A stretch of 30,181 bases of DNA from contig DDLS01000197.1 of assembly GCA_002340255.1 (NCBI GenBank), positions 1 to 30,181 of the forward strand. The letters are read 5' to 3'. This document shows positions 23,430-30,181 of this stretch, piece by piece. The notes beneath the pieces are model-generated. The model saw only the letters and a list, made by a program, of their open reading frames with translations. It did not search any database and had not been told where the DNA came from. How positions within the stretch are numbered: position 1 is the stretch's first letter; every line of letters starts with the position of its first letter. This DNA comes from Cyanobacteria bacterium UBA2566. Its GTDB lineage: Bacteria > Cyanobacteriota > Cyanobacteriia > Cyanobacteriales > Desertifilaceae. Both the position numbers and the translations under genes were made by a program.

Positions 23430-24323
23430 ATGAGTCAATACCAAGATCAAGAAACGATCGTAAACCATCTGGATTGGAATCAATTCTCGCTCGAACAACT
23501 CAAAAAAATTCAATCCCAAGTCAGTCAAGCCATTAGTTGCAAACAAAAGTCCTTAGGTTTAAACGAGAATAAGACTAGTCCAATGCATCATTACCAAGCT
23601 GGACTAGCGAAAGTCTTTCCTCGCCATCTTCATAACTCACTCGCTGATTATCAAAGCTCTGTTTTCTTAATTAGCTTAGGTAGTAAAAACTTTATGGACA
23701 CCAGGCGGCTTAAAGCTACCATCGAGTGGATTAGTGAAAATTTCCGGAGCTGCATCGTTATTATTGGAGATAGCCTTTATCGACTAACTCTTGAAGTCAG
23801 ACATCAATCAACGGCAGAAACTGCCTTGCAAGCAGCTCTCCAGATGGGCCAAGAGTTTATAAAACAGAATCAGAGCTATTTTTATCAATACGCACAAAAG
23901 TGTAATTTTCAATTCAAACGAACTTCAGAAATTGAGAAAACATCGCAGTTTTTAGCTTATTATCAGCAACTGCAAGAACTTTATCAAAATGAGCAATCTT
24001 TTCAAGATCTCGTCAATCGGTTTGTTTACGCCTATCTCCATCGAGGGAAAGCCATTCATATCGATCAAGAAAATCAACAGAAAAGTCAAGAAATAGCTCT
24101 AGTTACCACTTACTTTCTGGAAGAATCAGCCATTTTAGCTTGTCTGGTTGAAGCAGGAGACTCAGTGTTTATCTATCCAGGAGCAATCAAAACTTTTGAA
24201 GAAATATCGGAAGGTCTCCACCCAGAAGTCCCTGAGCCTCTCCAGCGCATGATTTGGGTAAGTTTGCGCCTGAAGAAAACTTCTAAGAAAACCCGAGGGG
24301 ATAGGGTGATGGAGAGACATTGA
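23430..24323 (+). CDS. Probable tRNA-dependent cyclodipeptide synthase (CDPS)
   Basis: CDPSs take two aminoacyl-tRNAs and make a cyclic dipeptide by ping-pong chemistry on an active-site serine. I start at ATG 23430 (297 residues); the ATG at 23364 falls in a terminator loop. Aligned by eye to AlbC of Streptomyces: FLISLGSKNF matches the nucleophile motif (Ser82 for AlbC Ser37), IIGDSLYRLTLEV follows as in the family, EIEKTSQFLAYYQQLQ matches the ELQETPEYRAV region, TYFLEESAIL holds Tyr228 and Glu232 (AlbC Tyr178, Glu182), and VFIYPG holds Tyr249 (AlbC Tyr202). Residue spacings agree within a few residues. The Asn after the nucleophile is Ser85 and Tyr249 is followed by Pro, which would place it in the XYP rather than the NYQ subfamily. 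About 45 extra helical residues lie at the N-terminus. No oxidase, P450 or methyltransferase lies beside it. The product cannot be predicted. Confidence 0.83.
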   Translation: MSQYQDQETIVNHLDWNQFSLEQLKKIQSQVSQAISCKQKSLGLNENKTSPMHHYQAGLAKVFPRHLHNSLADYQSSVFLISLGSKNFMDTRRLKATIEWISENFRSCIVIIGDSLYRLTLEVRHQSTAETALQAALQMGQEFIKQNQSYFYQYAQKCNFQFKRTSEIEKTSQFLAYYQQLQELYQNEQSFQDLVNRFVYAYLHRGKAIHIDQENQQKSQEIALVTTYFLEESAILACLVEAGDSVFIYPGAIKTFEEISEGLHPEVPEPLQRMIWVSLRLKKTSKKTRGDRVMERH

Positions 24324-24370
24324 AGACACGGCGATCGCCGATTATCTTTTGATTTCGCTCCAACAGAAAA

Positions 24371-24402
24371 CAAGCCAGTTCAGTAGAACCAGCTTGCTTT
24401 TT
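24371..24402. terminator. Bidirectional terminator between the CDPS and the sigma factor gene
   Basis: CAAGC (24371-24375) pairs with GCTTG (24392-24396), with GTT/AAC pairing further in after a two-base mismatch. On the + strand CTTTTTG follows; on the minus strand TTTTC follows. It sits between convergent genes and can serve both. Confidence 0.6.
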
Positions 24403-24450
24403 GTTGAGAATTAAGGGACGCAACATCGTATCGTTCTTGAGATCGAGACG

Positions 24451-25407
24451 CTAACTGGCGATGTACTCGCGCATATCCGCTTTCCGCTTGCGTAACTTAC
24501 CTAAAGCTTCCCGTTCAATTTGACGGACACGCTCGCGACTAATGTTGAGCCGATCGCCGATTTTGGCTAAGGTCATGGATTGACCGGTTTCCAATCCAAA
24601 CCGCAACGATAACACCTGCTGTTGTTGGGGGGTTAAATCTGTCATCATTTGCTCTAATTCAGCTCGCAGAGACGTATTCATGGTGAAATCTTCTGGAGAT
24701 GGGCCGGTATCTTCCAAAAGCTCACCCAATTCTGTATCTTGGTTGTCTCCCACGCGCAAATCCAGCGATAAAGGAAGACGAGAGCGTTCTAAGTATTCCC
24801 GCACTTGTTTGGGAGTCAGATCCAACTCTTCGGCCAACTCATTAATGGTTGCCGATCGCCCCAAGGTTTGGGACAATTGCCGTTGAGCTTTCTTAATCTT
24901 ATTGAGTTTTTCTGTAATATGAATCGGTAGGCGGATGGTGCGTCCTTTTTCGGCGATCGCTCGAGTAATGGCTTGACGAATCCACCAATACGCATACGTA
25001 GAGAACCGGTAGCCCTTCGTGGGGTCAAACTTTTCTACCCCCCGTTGCATCCCAATGGTTCCTTCTTGGATCAAATCCAACAAGTCTACATTGCGTTTAA
25101 TATACTTCTTCGCCACTGAGACCACCAGACGCAGATTCGCTTCCACCATCTTGCGCTTGGCTCGTTCTCCTTGGGCAATGGACTGACGCAACTCCCCTAC
25201 AGAAACGCCAGCCACTGATGCCCATTTCTCTAAACTCGGTTCCTGGCCAGTTTCCTTGACTAAAGTATCTTTTGTTTCTTGAAGATCGGTTAAATACTTC
25301 ACTTGCTTACCCAAGGTGATTTCCTCTTCATGAGTGAGCAGAGGAACACGGCCAATTTCGCGAAGATAAGCACGAACGGGATCGGTAGGGTTTTGGGCGG
25401 TTTTCAT
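24451..25407 (-). CDS. RNA polymerase sigma-70 factor, RpoD-like (group 2 type)
   Basis: I start at ATG 25407 (318 residues, MKTAQNPTDPVRAYL); the open frame reaches 25530 but the added 41 residues are Pro-rich and unlike sigma factors. Region 1.2 is YLREIGRVPLLTHEEEI; region 2 runs through ANLRLVVSVAKKYIKRNVDLLDLIQEGTIG and FSTYAYWWIRQAITRAI, the core-binding and -10 recognition helices; region 3 includes IRLPIHITEKLNKIKKAQRQ; region 4 ends in LNISRERVRQIEREALGKLR, the -35 helix-turn-helix. There is no long acidic region 1.1 and the length is short, so I favour a group 2 (non-essential, stress or nutrient) factor rather than the principal SigA. Exact subtype (SigB/C/D/E) is not decided. It converges on the CDPS gene. 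Confidence 0.9.
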   Translation of the reverse strand: MKTAQNPTDPVRAYLREIGRVPLLTHEEEITLGKQVKYLTDLQETKDTLVKETGQEPSLEKWASVAGVSVGELRQSIAQGERAKRKMVEANLRLVVSVAKKYIKRNVDLLDLIQEGTIGMQRGVEKFDPTKGYRFSTYAYWWIRQAITRAIAEKGRTIRLPIHITEKLNKIKKAQRQLSQTLGRSATINELAEELDLTPKQVREYLERSRLPLSLDLRVGDNQDTELGELLEDTGPSPEDFTMNTSLRAELEQMMTDLTPQQQQVLSLRFGLETGQSMTLAKIGDRLNISRERVRQIEREALGKLRKRKADMREYIAS

Positions 25408-25616
25408 AGGTCTGCGTCTTGGGTTGACAACAATAGGAAAGCTAGTCCAAGGACTAGGAGTAAAGGGAGGCAAAAGGCACTCTAGCAAAGGGCAATACCC
25501 GGTTTTTCTGTTTCTTTGAAGTGTCCACAAGTCGTGCTATTCAATGAGCTTGGCTCTATATTTGGGACTTGACGAAATACACACTATCTTGAACTGTTAC
25601 CCTTTGATATTGCCTA

Positions 25617-25637
25617 TTCCTTAGCGCATAGCGCTAT
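25617..25637. repeat. 21-bp palindromic repeat, copy B
   Basis: TTCCTTAGCGCATAGCGCTA plus T, 18 of 21 bases like copy A at 19971-19991. On the minus strand it supplies the last codons and the stop codon of the small ORF at 25621-25773. A weaker relative (TTCCTTA on the minus strand) occurs at about 26064-26070. Confidence 0.6.
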
Positions 25638-25773
25638 CTGTCTCATCTGTTCTGACAGGGATAGGAACGACTTCTGCTTCTGGGGCAGATTCCGATGGGT
25701 TTTCAATAAGCCGTTGGGCAACGATCAGACCGATAACGGATGTGGCTGTGACTAAAATGAGTTCGCTTGTCAT
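25621..25773 (-). CDS. Possible small single-span membrane protein, 50 residues
   Basis: The frame runs from ATG 25773 to a TAA at 25621. The N-terminal part, SELILVTATSVIGLIVAQRL, is a plausible membrane helix; the rest (NPSESAPEAEVVPIPV, then a charged end) is acidic and Pro-rich. The pattern, a helix followed by an acidic tail, is like many tiny cyanobacterial membrane proteins, but it matches none of the small photosystem subunits I know. No Shine-Dalgarno sequence is visible. The last residues and the stop lie inside a dispersed palindromic repeat, so the C-terminus may have been set by repeat insertion. It is in the 720-bp gap between the sigma factor and carB, same strand. Real gene status is uncertain. 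Confidence 0.45.
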   Translation of the reverse strand: MTSELILVTATSVIGLIVAQRLIENPSESAPEAEVVPIPVRTDETDSAMR

Positions 25774-26126
25774 TGTCGTTATCTACCAGAATTGTATTAT
25801 GTTAAGTATTGTAACATTGTTTTAAGCTAGCGTCTACTGGTTAAGAATGAATAGATGAATACCTCCCTGGTCTTGTCTACTTGTGATTCTCCATAGGTTA
25901 CCCAGGAACTTTGTGAAGAAATGCATTGTTTACAACATTTTTGTAAATTTATTAGGGGAGAGGGAAAGCAAGAGGCAAAAGGCAATAGGGAAACCCCGTT
26001 TTATTCCAAAGATTAACCCCATAGACTAGGGTCTACGGGGCGATCGCGAAGCCAGAGGAGCGTAAGGAATGAATTCTATCTATAAGAAATAAGAATAGTT
26101 AAACCCCTCACGCCACCGAGCAAAAC
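25774..26126. other. Intergenic region downstream of carB
   Basis: This 353-bp gap has no believable gene. It is AT-rich near 25780-25960 (possible promoter area for the small ORF on the minus strand). Then come a G-rich run, a hairpin (26017-26040) and a HIP1-containing repeat with GCGATCGCGAAGCC followed by GGAGCGTAAGGA (26041-26068), related to the repeat inside the Uma2 gene. Confidence 0.55.
26017..26040 (-). terminator. Stem-loop downstream of carB
   Basis: CCCCATAGAC (26017-26026) and GTCTACGGGG (26031-26040) form a 10-bp stem with one mismatch and a TAGG loop. On the minus strand TTAATCTTT follows. It lies about 90 bases beyond the carB stop and is a plausible transcript end. Confidence 0.5.
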
Positions 26127-29100
26127 CTAAGCCTGAATATGGTCTTGCAAAGCCTTCACTTCCAAGGGAGAAGACTTCAGAGACCGAATCGCCTCAGCCG
26201 TGGCCTTAGCGCCAGCAATCGTAGTAATAATGGGCAACTTATAGGTCAGAGCCGATCGCCTCAGCAACCGTCCATCAGCCTGGGCCTCTTCACCAGAAGG
26301 TGTATTAATAATCAATTGGATATTGTGGTTCTTAATCTCATCAAGGACATTCGGCCGTCCCTCATGGAGCTTATAGATCGGTTGCACATTCTCCAGCCCC
26401 TTCGATCTCAGCACCTGTCGAGTTCCCGCAGTCGCCATAACGCTAAAGCCCAACTCCATCAACTCCTCGATCGCTGGAACGATCGCCTCCTTCTCGCGAT
26501 CGCTCAAACTGACGAACACGCAACCCGATAACGGCAGCCGCACGCCAGCGGCTACTTCTGCTTTGGCGAACGCCGTGGCAAACGACGAGTCAATCCCCAT
26601 CACTTCCCCAGTCGAGCGCATCTCTGGCCCCAACAGGGTATCCGCGCCGGGGAACTTCTCAAAGGGCAGCACAGCCTCTTTCACCGACACATGCTGTGGA
26701 ATAATCTCTTCCGTCAGTCCCACCTCTGCTAGGGTTTTCCCTGACATCACCAGAGAAGCCAACTTAGCCAAAGGTAACCCAATGGCCTTAGACACAAAGG
26801 GTACAGTTCGCGAGGCTCTCGGATTCGCCTCCAGGATATAAACCCGGTCACTGAGCGGAGCCGAAGTGCGCTGCACCGCAAACTGAATATTCATCAAGCC
26901 AATTACATTCAGGGCCTTCGCTAAAGCCACTGTCGAAGTGCGAATTGTCGTTAACACCGATGAGGCGAGCGTAAACGGCGGAAGCGCGCAGGCGGAGTCC
27001 CCCGAATGGATTCCTGCCTGTTCGATATGCTCCATGATGCCGCCAATGACCACCTCACCTGTGGCATCACAGAGGGCATCCACATCCACCTCGATCGCCC
27101 CTTCCAAGAACTTATCAATCAGAATCGGGTGGTCTGGCTCCACCTGCACGGCAGTCGTCATATACCGCTCTAGTTCGCCATCGGAATAGACAATCTCCAT
27201 CGCTCTTCCCCCTAGAACATAGGAGGGACGCACCACCACCGGATAGCCAATGCGACCTGCCACGCGAATCGCCTCTTGAGTCGATCGCGCAATCCCATTG
27301 GGTGGCTGCAAGATATTTAACTGCTGGCAAATTGCCTCAAACCGCTCCCGGTCTTCGGCCGTATCAATGGAATCGGGGGATGTGCCCCAAATCTTAGTTT
27401 TGGGACGATCTTCCAAGGCTCTCTGCAGGGGAACTGCCAACTTCAGGGGCGTTTGTCCTCCAAACTGAATAATGATGCCCTCTGGCTGTTCCGAATCAAT
27501 AATGTTGAGGACATCCTCCAGGGTGAGAGGTTCAAAATAGAGGCGATCGCTCGTATCGTAGTCCGTTGAAACCGTTTCCGGGTTCGAGTTGACCATAATC
27601 GTCTCAAAAGAAGCATCGCGCAACGAGAAACTGGCATGACAGCAGCAATAGTCAAACTCAATCCCCTGGCCAATGCGGTTGGGACCACCACCAAGGATCA
27701 TCACTTTCCGCCGTTCAGAGGGTTGAGTCTCGGTTTCCCCTAGTTCATAGGTGGAATAGTGATAGGGCGTAAAGGCTTCAAACTCCGCCGCGCAGGTATC
27801 CACTGTTTTGTATACGGGTGTAATCCCTAACTCTTGTCTGCGCGATCGCACCGTTGTCTCATTAGTAGACGTGGCGAAGGCAATTTGGCGATCGCTAAAT
27901 CCCAATTGTTTAACCTCCCGCATCTCGTCGGTCTTGATACTTAACAGGGGCGTACGCTTCAGGAACTTCTCCGCGTCCAAGAGTTGTTTAAACTTGTCCA
28001 AAAACCAGGGGTCAATTCCTGTCAGCTCGTACACCTCATCCAGCGACATTTTAGCCATTAGGGCATGACGCAAGGTGAATATGCGATCGGGATTCGGTGT
28101 CCGCAAACCCTGGCGAATCGACTCCAAACTGGGCAGCACCTCGGACTTATCGCAACCCCAACCGGCTCTTCCGGTTTCTAGACTTCGCAGGGCCTTCTGG
28201 AACGACTCGCAGAACGTGCGCCCAATAGCCATCGCTTCGCCCACCGACTTCATTTGCGTCGTTAAAATCGGCTCCGTTCCCGCGAACTTCTCGAATGTGA
28301 ACCGGGGAATCTTGGTGACCACATAATCAATGGTCGGTTCAAAGGAAGCCGGTGTTTTCTGGGTAATATCGTTGGGAATCTCATCAAGAGTATAGCCGAC
28401 TGCCAGTTTAGCGGCGAATTTGGCGATCGGGAACCCTGTTGCCTTAGAAGCCAGAGCCGAGGAGCGCGATACCCTGGGATTCATCTCAATCACAATCACA
28501 TCTCCATCCACCGGATTGACTGCAAATTGGATATTCGAGCCACCGGTTTCCACCCCAATCTCACGAATAATGGCGATCGACGCATCTCGGAGGCGCTGAT
28601 ACTCCTTATCCGTCAGCGTCTGTGCTGGAGCCACCGTAATCGAATCCCCCGTATGTACCCCCATGGGGTCAATATTTTCAATCGAACAGATAATCACCAC
28701 ATTATCCGCCAAATCGCGCATCACCTCCAGCTCGTACTCCTTCCAGCCAATCAACGACTGTTCGATCAGAATCTGGGACATGGGCGAGCAATCTAGCCCA
28801 TACTGGGCCATCGTCTCAAATTCCTCTTGGTTATAGGCAATACCGCCCCCAGTTCCCCCCAGGGTAAACGCTGGGCGGATAATCAGGGGATACACCCCAA
28901 TCTCGGCTGCAATTTGTTTGGACTCATCCAGGGTGTTGGCAATTCCCGACGGGCACACCTTCACCCCAATGCGCTGCATCGCTTCCTTGAACAACAGTCG
29001 GTCTTCTGCCTTTTCAATTGCCTCAAGTTTGGCTCCAATCAGTTCCACCCCATAACGCTCCAGTGTGCCATTTTTCGCCAGGTTAACCGCCAAGTTGAGC

Positions 29101-29384
29101 GCCGTTTGCCCGCCCATCGTCGGCAATAGAGCATCTGGGCGTTCCTGGGCGATCACTTTCTCAGCAATTTCAGGCACTAGCGGTTCAATATAGGTCCGCT
29201 CTGCCGTTTCTGGATCGGTCATGATGGTTGCTGGGTTGGAGTTAATCAGCACCACTTCATATCCCTCGGAGCGTAGAGCTTTACACGCTTGTACGCCACT
29301 ATAGTCAAATTCACAGGCTTGGCCAATGACAATCGGACCAGAACCGAGGAGAAGAATTTTTTTAATATCGTTGCGACGGGGCAT
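26127..29384 (-). CDS. carB: Carbamoyl-phosphate synthase large subunit
   Basis: CarB makes carbamoyl phosphate from bicarbonate, two ATP and ammonia delivered by CarA, feeding arginine and pyrimidine synthesis. It has 1085 residues, full length. Two homologous ATP-grasp halves are clear: the first opens with LLLGSGPIVIGQACEFDYSG and carries RPAFTLGGTGGGIAYN, the second opens with MILGGGPNRIGQGIEFDYCC and carries RPSYVLGGRAMEIVY. The oligomerisation region lies between (about 405-555). The C-terminal MGS-like regulatory domain (from about 945, VFVSLSDREKEAIVPAIEEL, then SVMATAGT) would bind effectors. The ATG at 29384 gives the standard start MPRRNDIKKIL. CarA is not in the window. A weak divergent ORF lies upstream. 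Confidence 0.98.
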   Translation of the reverse strand: MPRRNDIKKILLLGSGPIVIGQACEFDYSGVQACKALRSEGYEVVLINSNPATIMTDPETAERTYIEPLVPEIAEKVIAQERPDALLPTMGGQTALNLAVNLAKNGTLERYGVELIGAKLEAIEKAEDRLLFKEAMQRIGVKVCPSGIANTLDESKQIAAEIGVYPLIIRPAFTLGGTGGGIAYNQEEFETMAQYGLDCSPMSQILIEQSLIGWKEYELEVMRDLADNVVIICSIENIDPMGVHTGDSITVAPAQTLTDKEYQRLRDASIAIIREIGVETGGSNIQFAVNPVDGDVIVIEMNPRVSRSSALASKATGFPIAKFAAKLAVGYTLDEIPNDITQKTPASFEPTIDYVVTKIPRFTFEKFAGTEPILTTQMKSVGEAMAIGRTFCESFQKALRSLETGRAGWGCDKSEVLPSLESIRQGLRTPNPDRIFTLRHALMAKMSLDEVYELTGIDPWFLDKFKQLLDAEKFLKRTPLLSIKTDEMREVKQLGFSDRQIAFATSTNETTVRSRRQELGITPVYKTVDTCAAEFEAFTPYHYSTYELGETETQPSERRKVMILGGGPNRIGQGIEFDYCCCHASFSLRDASFETIMVNSNPETVSTDYDTSDRLYFEPLTLEDVLNIIDSEQPEGIIIQFGGQTPLKLAVPLQRALEDRPKTKIWGTSPDSIDTAEDRERFEAICQQLNILQPPNGIARSTQEAIRVAGRIGYPVVVRPSYVLGGRAMEIVYSDGELERYMTTAVQVEPDHPILIDKFLEGAIEVDVDALCDATGEVVIGGIMEHIEQAGIHSGDSACALPPFTLASSVLTTIRTSTVALAKALNVIGLMNIQFAVQRTSAPLSDRVYILEANPRASRTVPFVSKAIGLPLAKLASLVMSGKTLAEVGLTEEIIPQHVSVKEAVLPFEKFPGADTLLGPEMRSTGEVMGIDSSFATAFAKAEVAAGVRLPLSGCVFVSLSDREKEAIVPAIEELMELGFSVMATAGTRQVLRSKGLENVQPIYKLHEGRPNVLDEIKNHNIQLIINTPSGEEAQADGRLLRRSALTYKLPIITTIAGAKATAEAIRSLKSSPLEVKALQDHIQA

Positions 29385-29442
29385 AGTTCTTGAGTTTTAG
29401 AGTGCGAAGAGAGATTAGACTTTTTACAGAAGTGGGCAGAAA

Positions 29443-29664
29443 ATGAATAGTAATGCCGTCATCATATATTCTTATGACGATTGCCTATTGCTAGAGTGCC
29501 TTATTTCTGCAAGAGGTCTATATATTTCAGTTGCCAGTGACCTGTTGCCCAGCCAGCCTACTATAGAGGCAAGACGCAACAGCCAATGGCCAACAGTCAT
29601 TGTACGGGTTTGGGAGGATGGTGCTGTATTTCCTTTAGCTAAATTTTGGTATCCGATCTATTAA
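29443..29664 (+). CDS. Doubtful small ORF divergent from carB
   Basis: A 73-codon frame from ATG 29443. The product has no recognised motif; it has a hydrophobic patch (LLLECLISARGLYISVASDL) and an aromatic C-terminal part (WPTVIVRVWEDGAVFPLAKF). No Shine-Dalgarno sequence is present. It lies in the 400-bp gap between carB and the partial gene at the right edge and could be chance. I list it because no other frame in the gap is better. Confidence 0.25.
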   Translation: MNSNAVIIYSYDDCLLLECLISARGLYISVASDLLPSQPTIEARRNSQWPTVIVRVWEDGAVFPLAKFWYPIY

Positions 29665-29786
29665 GGGAGGCTTAAGGATGACTGTTAAGGCAATTTTCCT
29701 TCTTCTGTTCAGTCTCTGAAAAAGGGGGTCAAACTCTGATTCTTTCCTGAGCAATAATGCGACCCATCGCTGGCCATCATGAATTC

Positions 29787-30181
29787 CTAACTGCTTAGAA
29801 CTGCCCCTTGTTGAATAAAATGCATTCTGAAATGAGTTCTACCTTGTTCTTCAACATTGAATTTTTCTGCCTCAACTGCCAAGGAGCTATAATCACTACT
29901 ATCATTACTTATCAAGTTGAAAGTCTTAGAGTCTACAAAACGCATTCCTTTTACAGCTATTTGGTACTGAGTTCCTTGGTCACTATTGCTATATTCAACC
30001 ACTTTAGCTAAACAATCAATATCATGATTTTGACCCCACCTGGGAACCTGATCCGCCACTCGATATCGAATAAATGAGCCGATTGGATATCGCTTTCGCA
30101 GTTTTTCTTTATCCTGTTCTGGACGATCGGTAACAGGGATAGGAGCTAAGGGCGCTAAGGGCGCTTTGGTTGTGTTTAAGG
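29787..30181 (-). CDS. C-terminal part of an unrecognised protein (runs off the window)
   Basis: The minus-strand frame is open from the right edge to a TAG at 29787, showing the last 131 residues. The GTG at 30059 is internal, as the frame continues upstream without a stop. The visible part begins with a Pro-rich linker (KAPLAPLAPIPVTDRPEQ), then a Lys/Arg-rich turn (DKEKLRKRYP) and a beta-rich, polar domain (GSFIRYRVADQVPRWGQNHD; AKVVEYSNSDQGTQYQIAVK; then a Ser/Asp stretch and HFRMHFIQQ). It superficially resembles a PilZ-like barrel, but the NxSxxG motif is absent. No function is claimed. The ALA-PLA linker suggests a multi-domain protein whose N-terminal domain is outside. Confidence 0.65.
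   Translation of the reverse strand, partial: LNTTKAPLAPLAPIPVTDRPEQDKEKLRKRYPIGSFIRYRVADQVPRWGQNHDIDCLAKVVEYSNSDQGTQYQIAVKGMRFVDSKTFNLISNDSSDYSSLAVEAEKFNVEEQGRTHFRMHFIQQGAVLSS

Overview
The window is a stretch of a cyanobacterial chromosome. Evidence for this is about thirty copies of the HIP1 octamer GCGATCGC, plant-type [2Fe-2S] ferredoxins, the cyanobacterial-type str cluster (HesB/IscA-like protein, rpsL, rpsG, fusA, tuf, rpsJ, LON-domain protein), a group-2 type sigma factor, and several protein families known only or mainly from cyanobacteria (DUF3120, the TIGR03279-type PDZ/Fe-S protein, TM-helix-repeat channels). The small palindromic repeats and G-rich intergenic runs fit a filamentous, repeat-tolerant genome. 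The genus cannot be fixed from this sequence alone.

Layout. 1-1225 (-): the N-terminal part of a large RTX calcium-binding repeat protein that leaves the window. 1369-2167 (-): two tandem ferredoxins, one PetF-like and one with a loop insertion. 2401-3918 (-): trpE, followed further upstream by a small conserved-looking protein and a DUF3120 membrane protein. At about 5200-5385 transcription diverges around striking inverted repeats. 5386-8794 (+): uppP, a PDZ/Fe-S protein 3 bp behind it, and a membrane-anchored TerB-like protein. 9027-11539 (+): an exported phosphodiester glycosidase family protein and a Uma2-type nuclease-fold protein whose N-terminus carries a dispersed palindromic repeat. 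11641-18415 (+): a mannose-isomerase-type cupin, then the translation cluster. 18454-19788 (-): a two-domain histidine phosphatase. 20002-23287 (+): rsmE, a mechanosensitive-channel-like protein and a TerB protein. 23430-24323 (+): a probable tRNA-dependent cyclodipeptide synthase (CDPS), convergent with a sigma-70 factor (24451-25407, -). After a repeat-rich gap with one small membrane ORF comes carB (26127-29384, -). The right edge holds the C-terminus of an unrecognised protein.

Most of the window is housekeeping: translation machinery, amino acid and pyrimidine precursor synthesis, cell-wall lipid carrier recycling and electron transfer. The item most worth attention is the CDPS at 23430. 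This is a small enzyme family that takes aminoacyl-tRNAs to make cyclic dipeptides. Here it sits alone, with no tailoring enzyme beside it, carries a non-standard N-terminal helical extension, and is insulated by terminators on both sides. I see no CRISPR array, no tRNA or rRNA gene, no transposase and no phage or defence island. Start codons were moved inward from the longest open frame for trpE, uppP, the TerB-like membrane protein, rpsL, the CDPS and the sigma factor, for reasons given in each entry.
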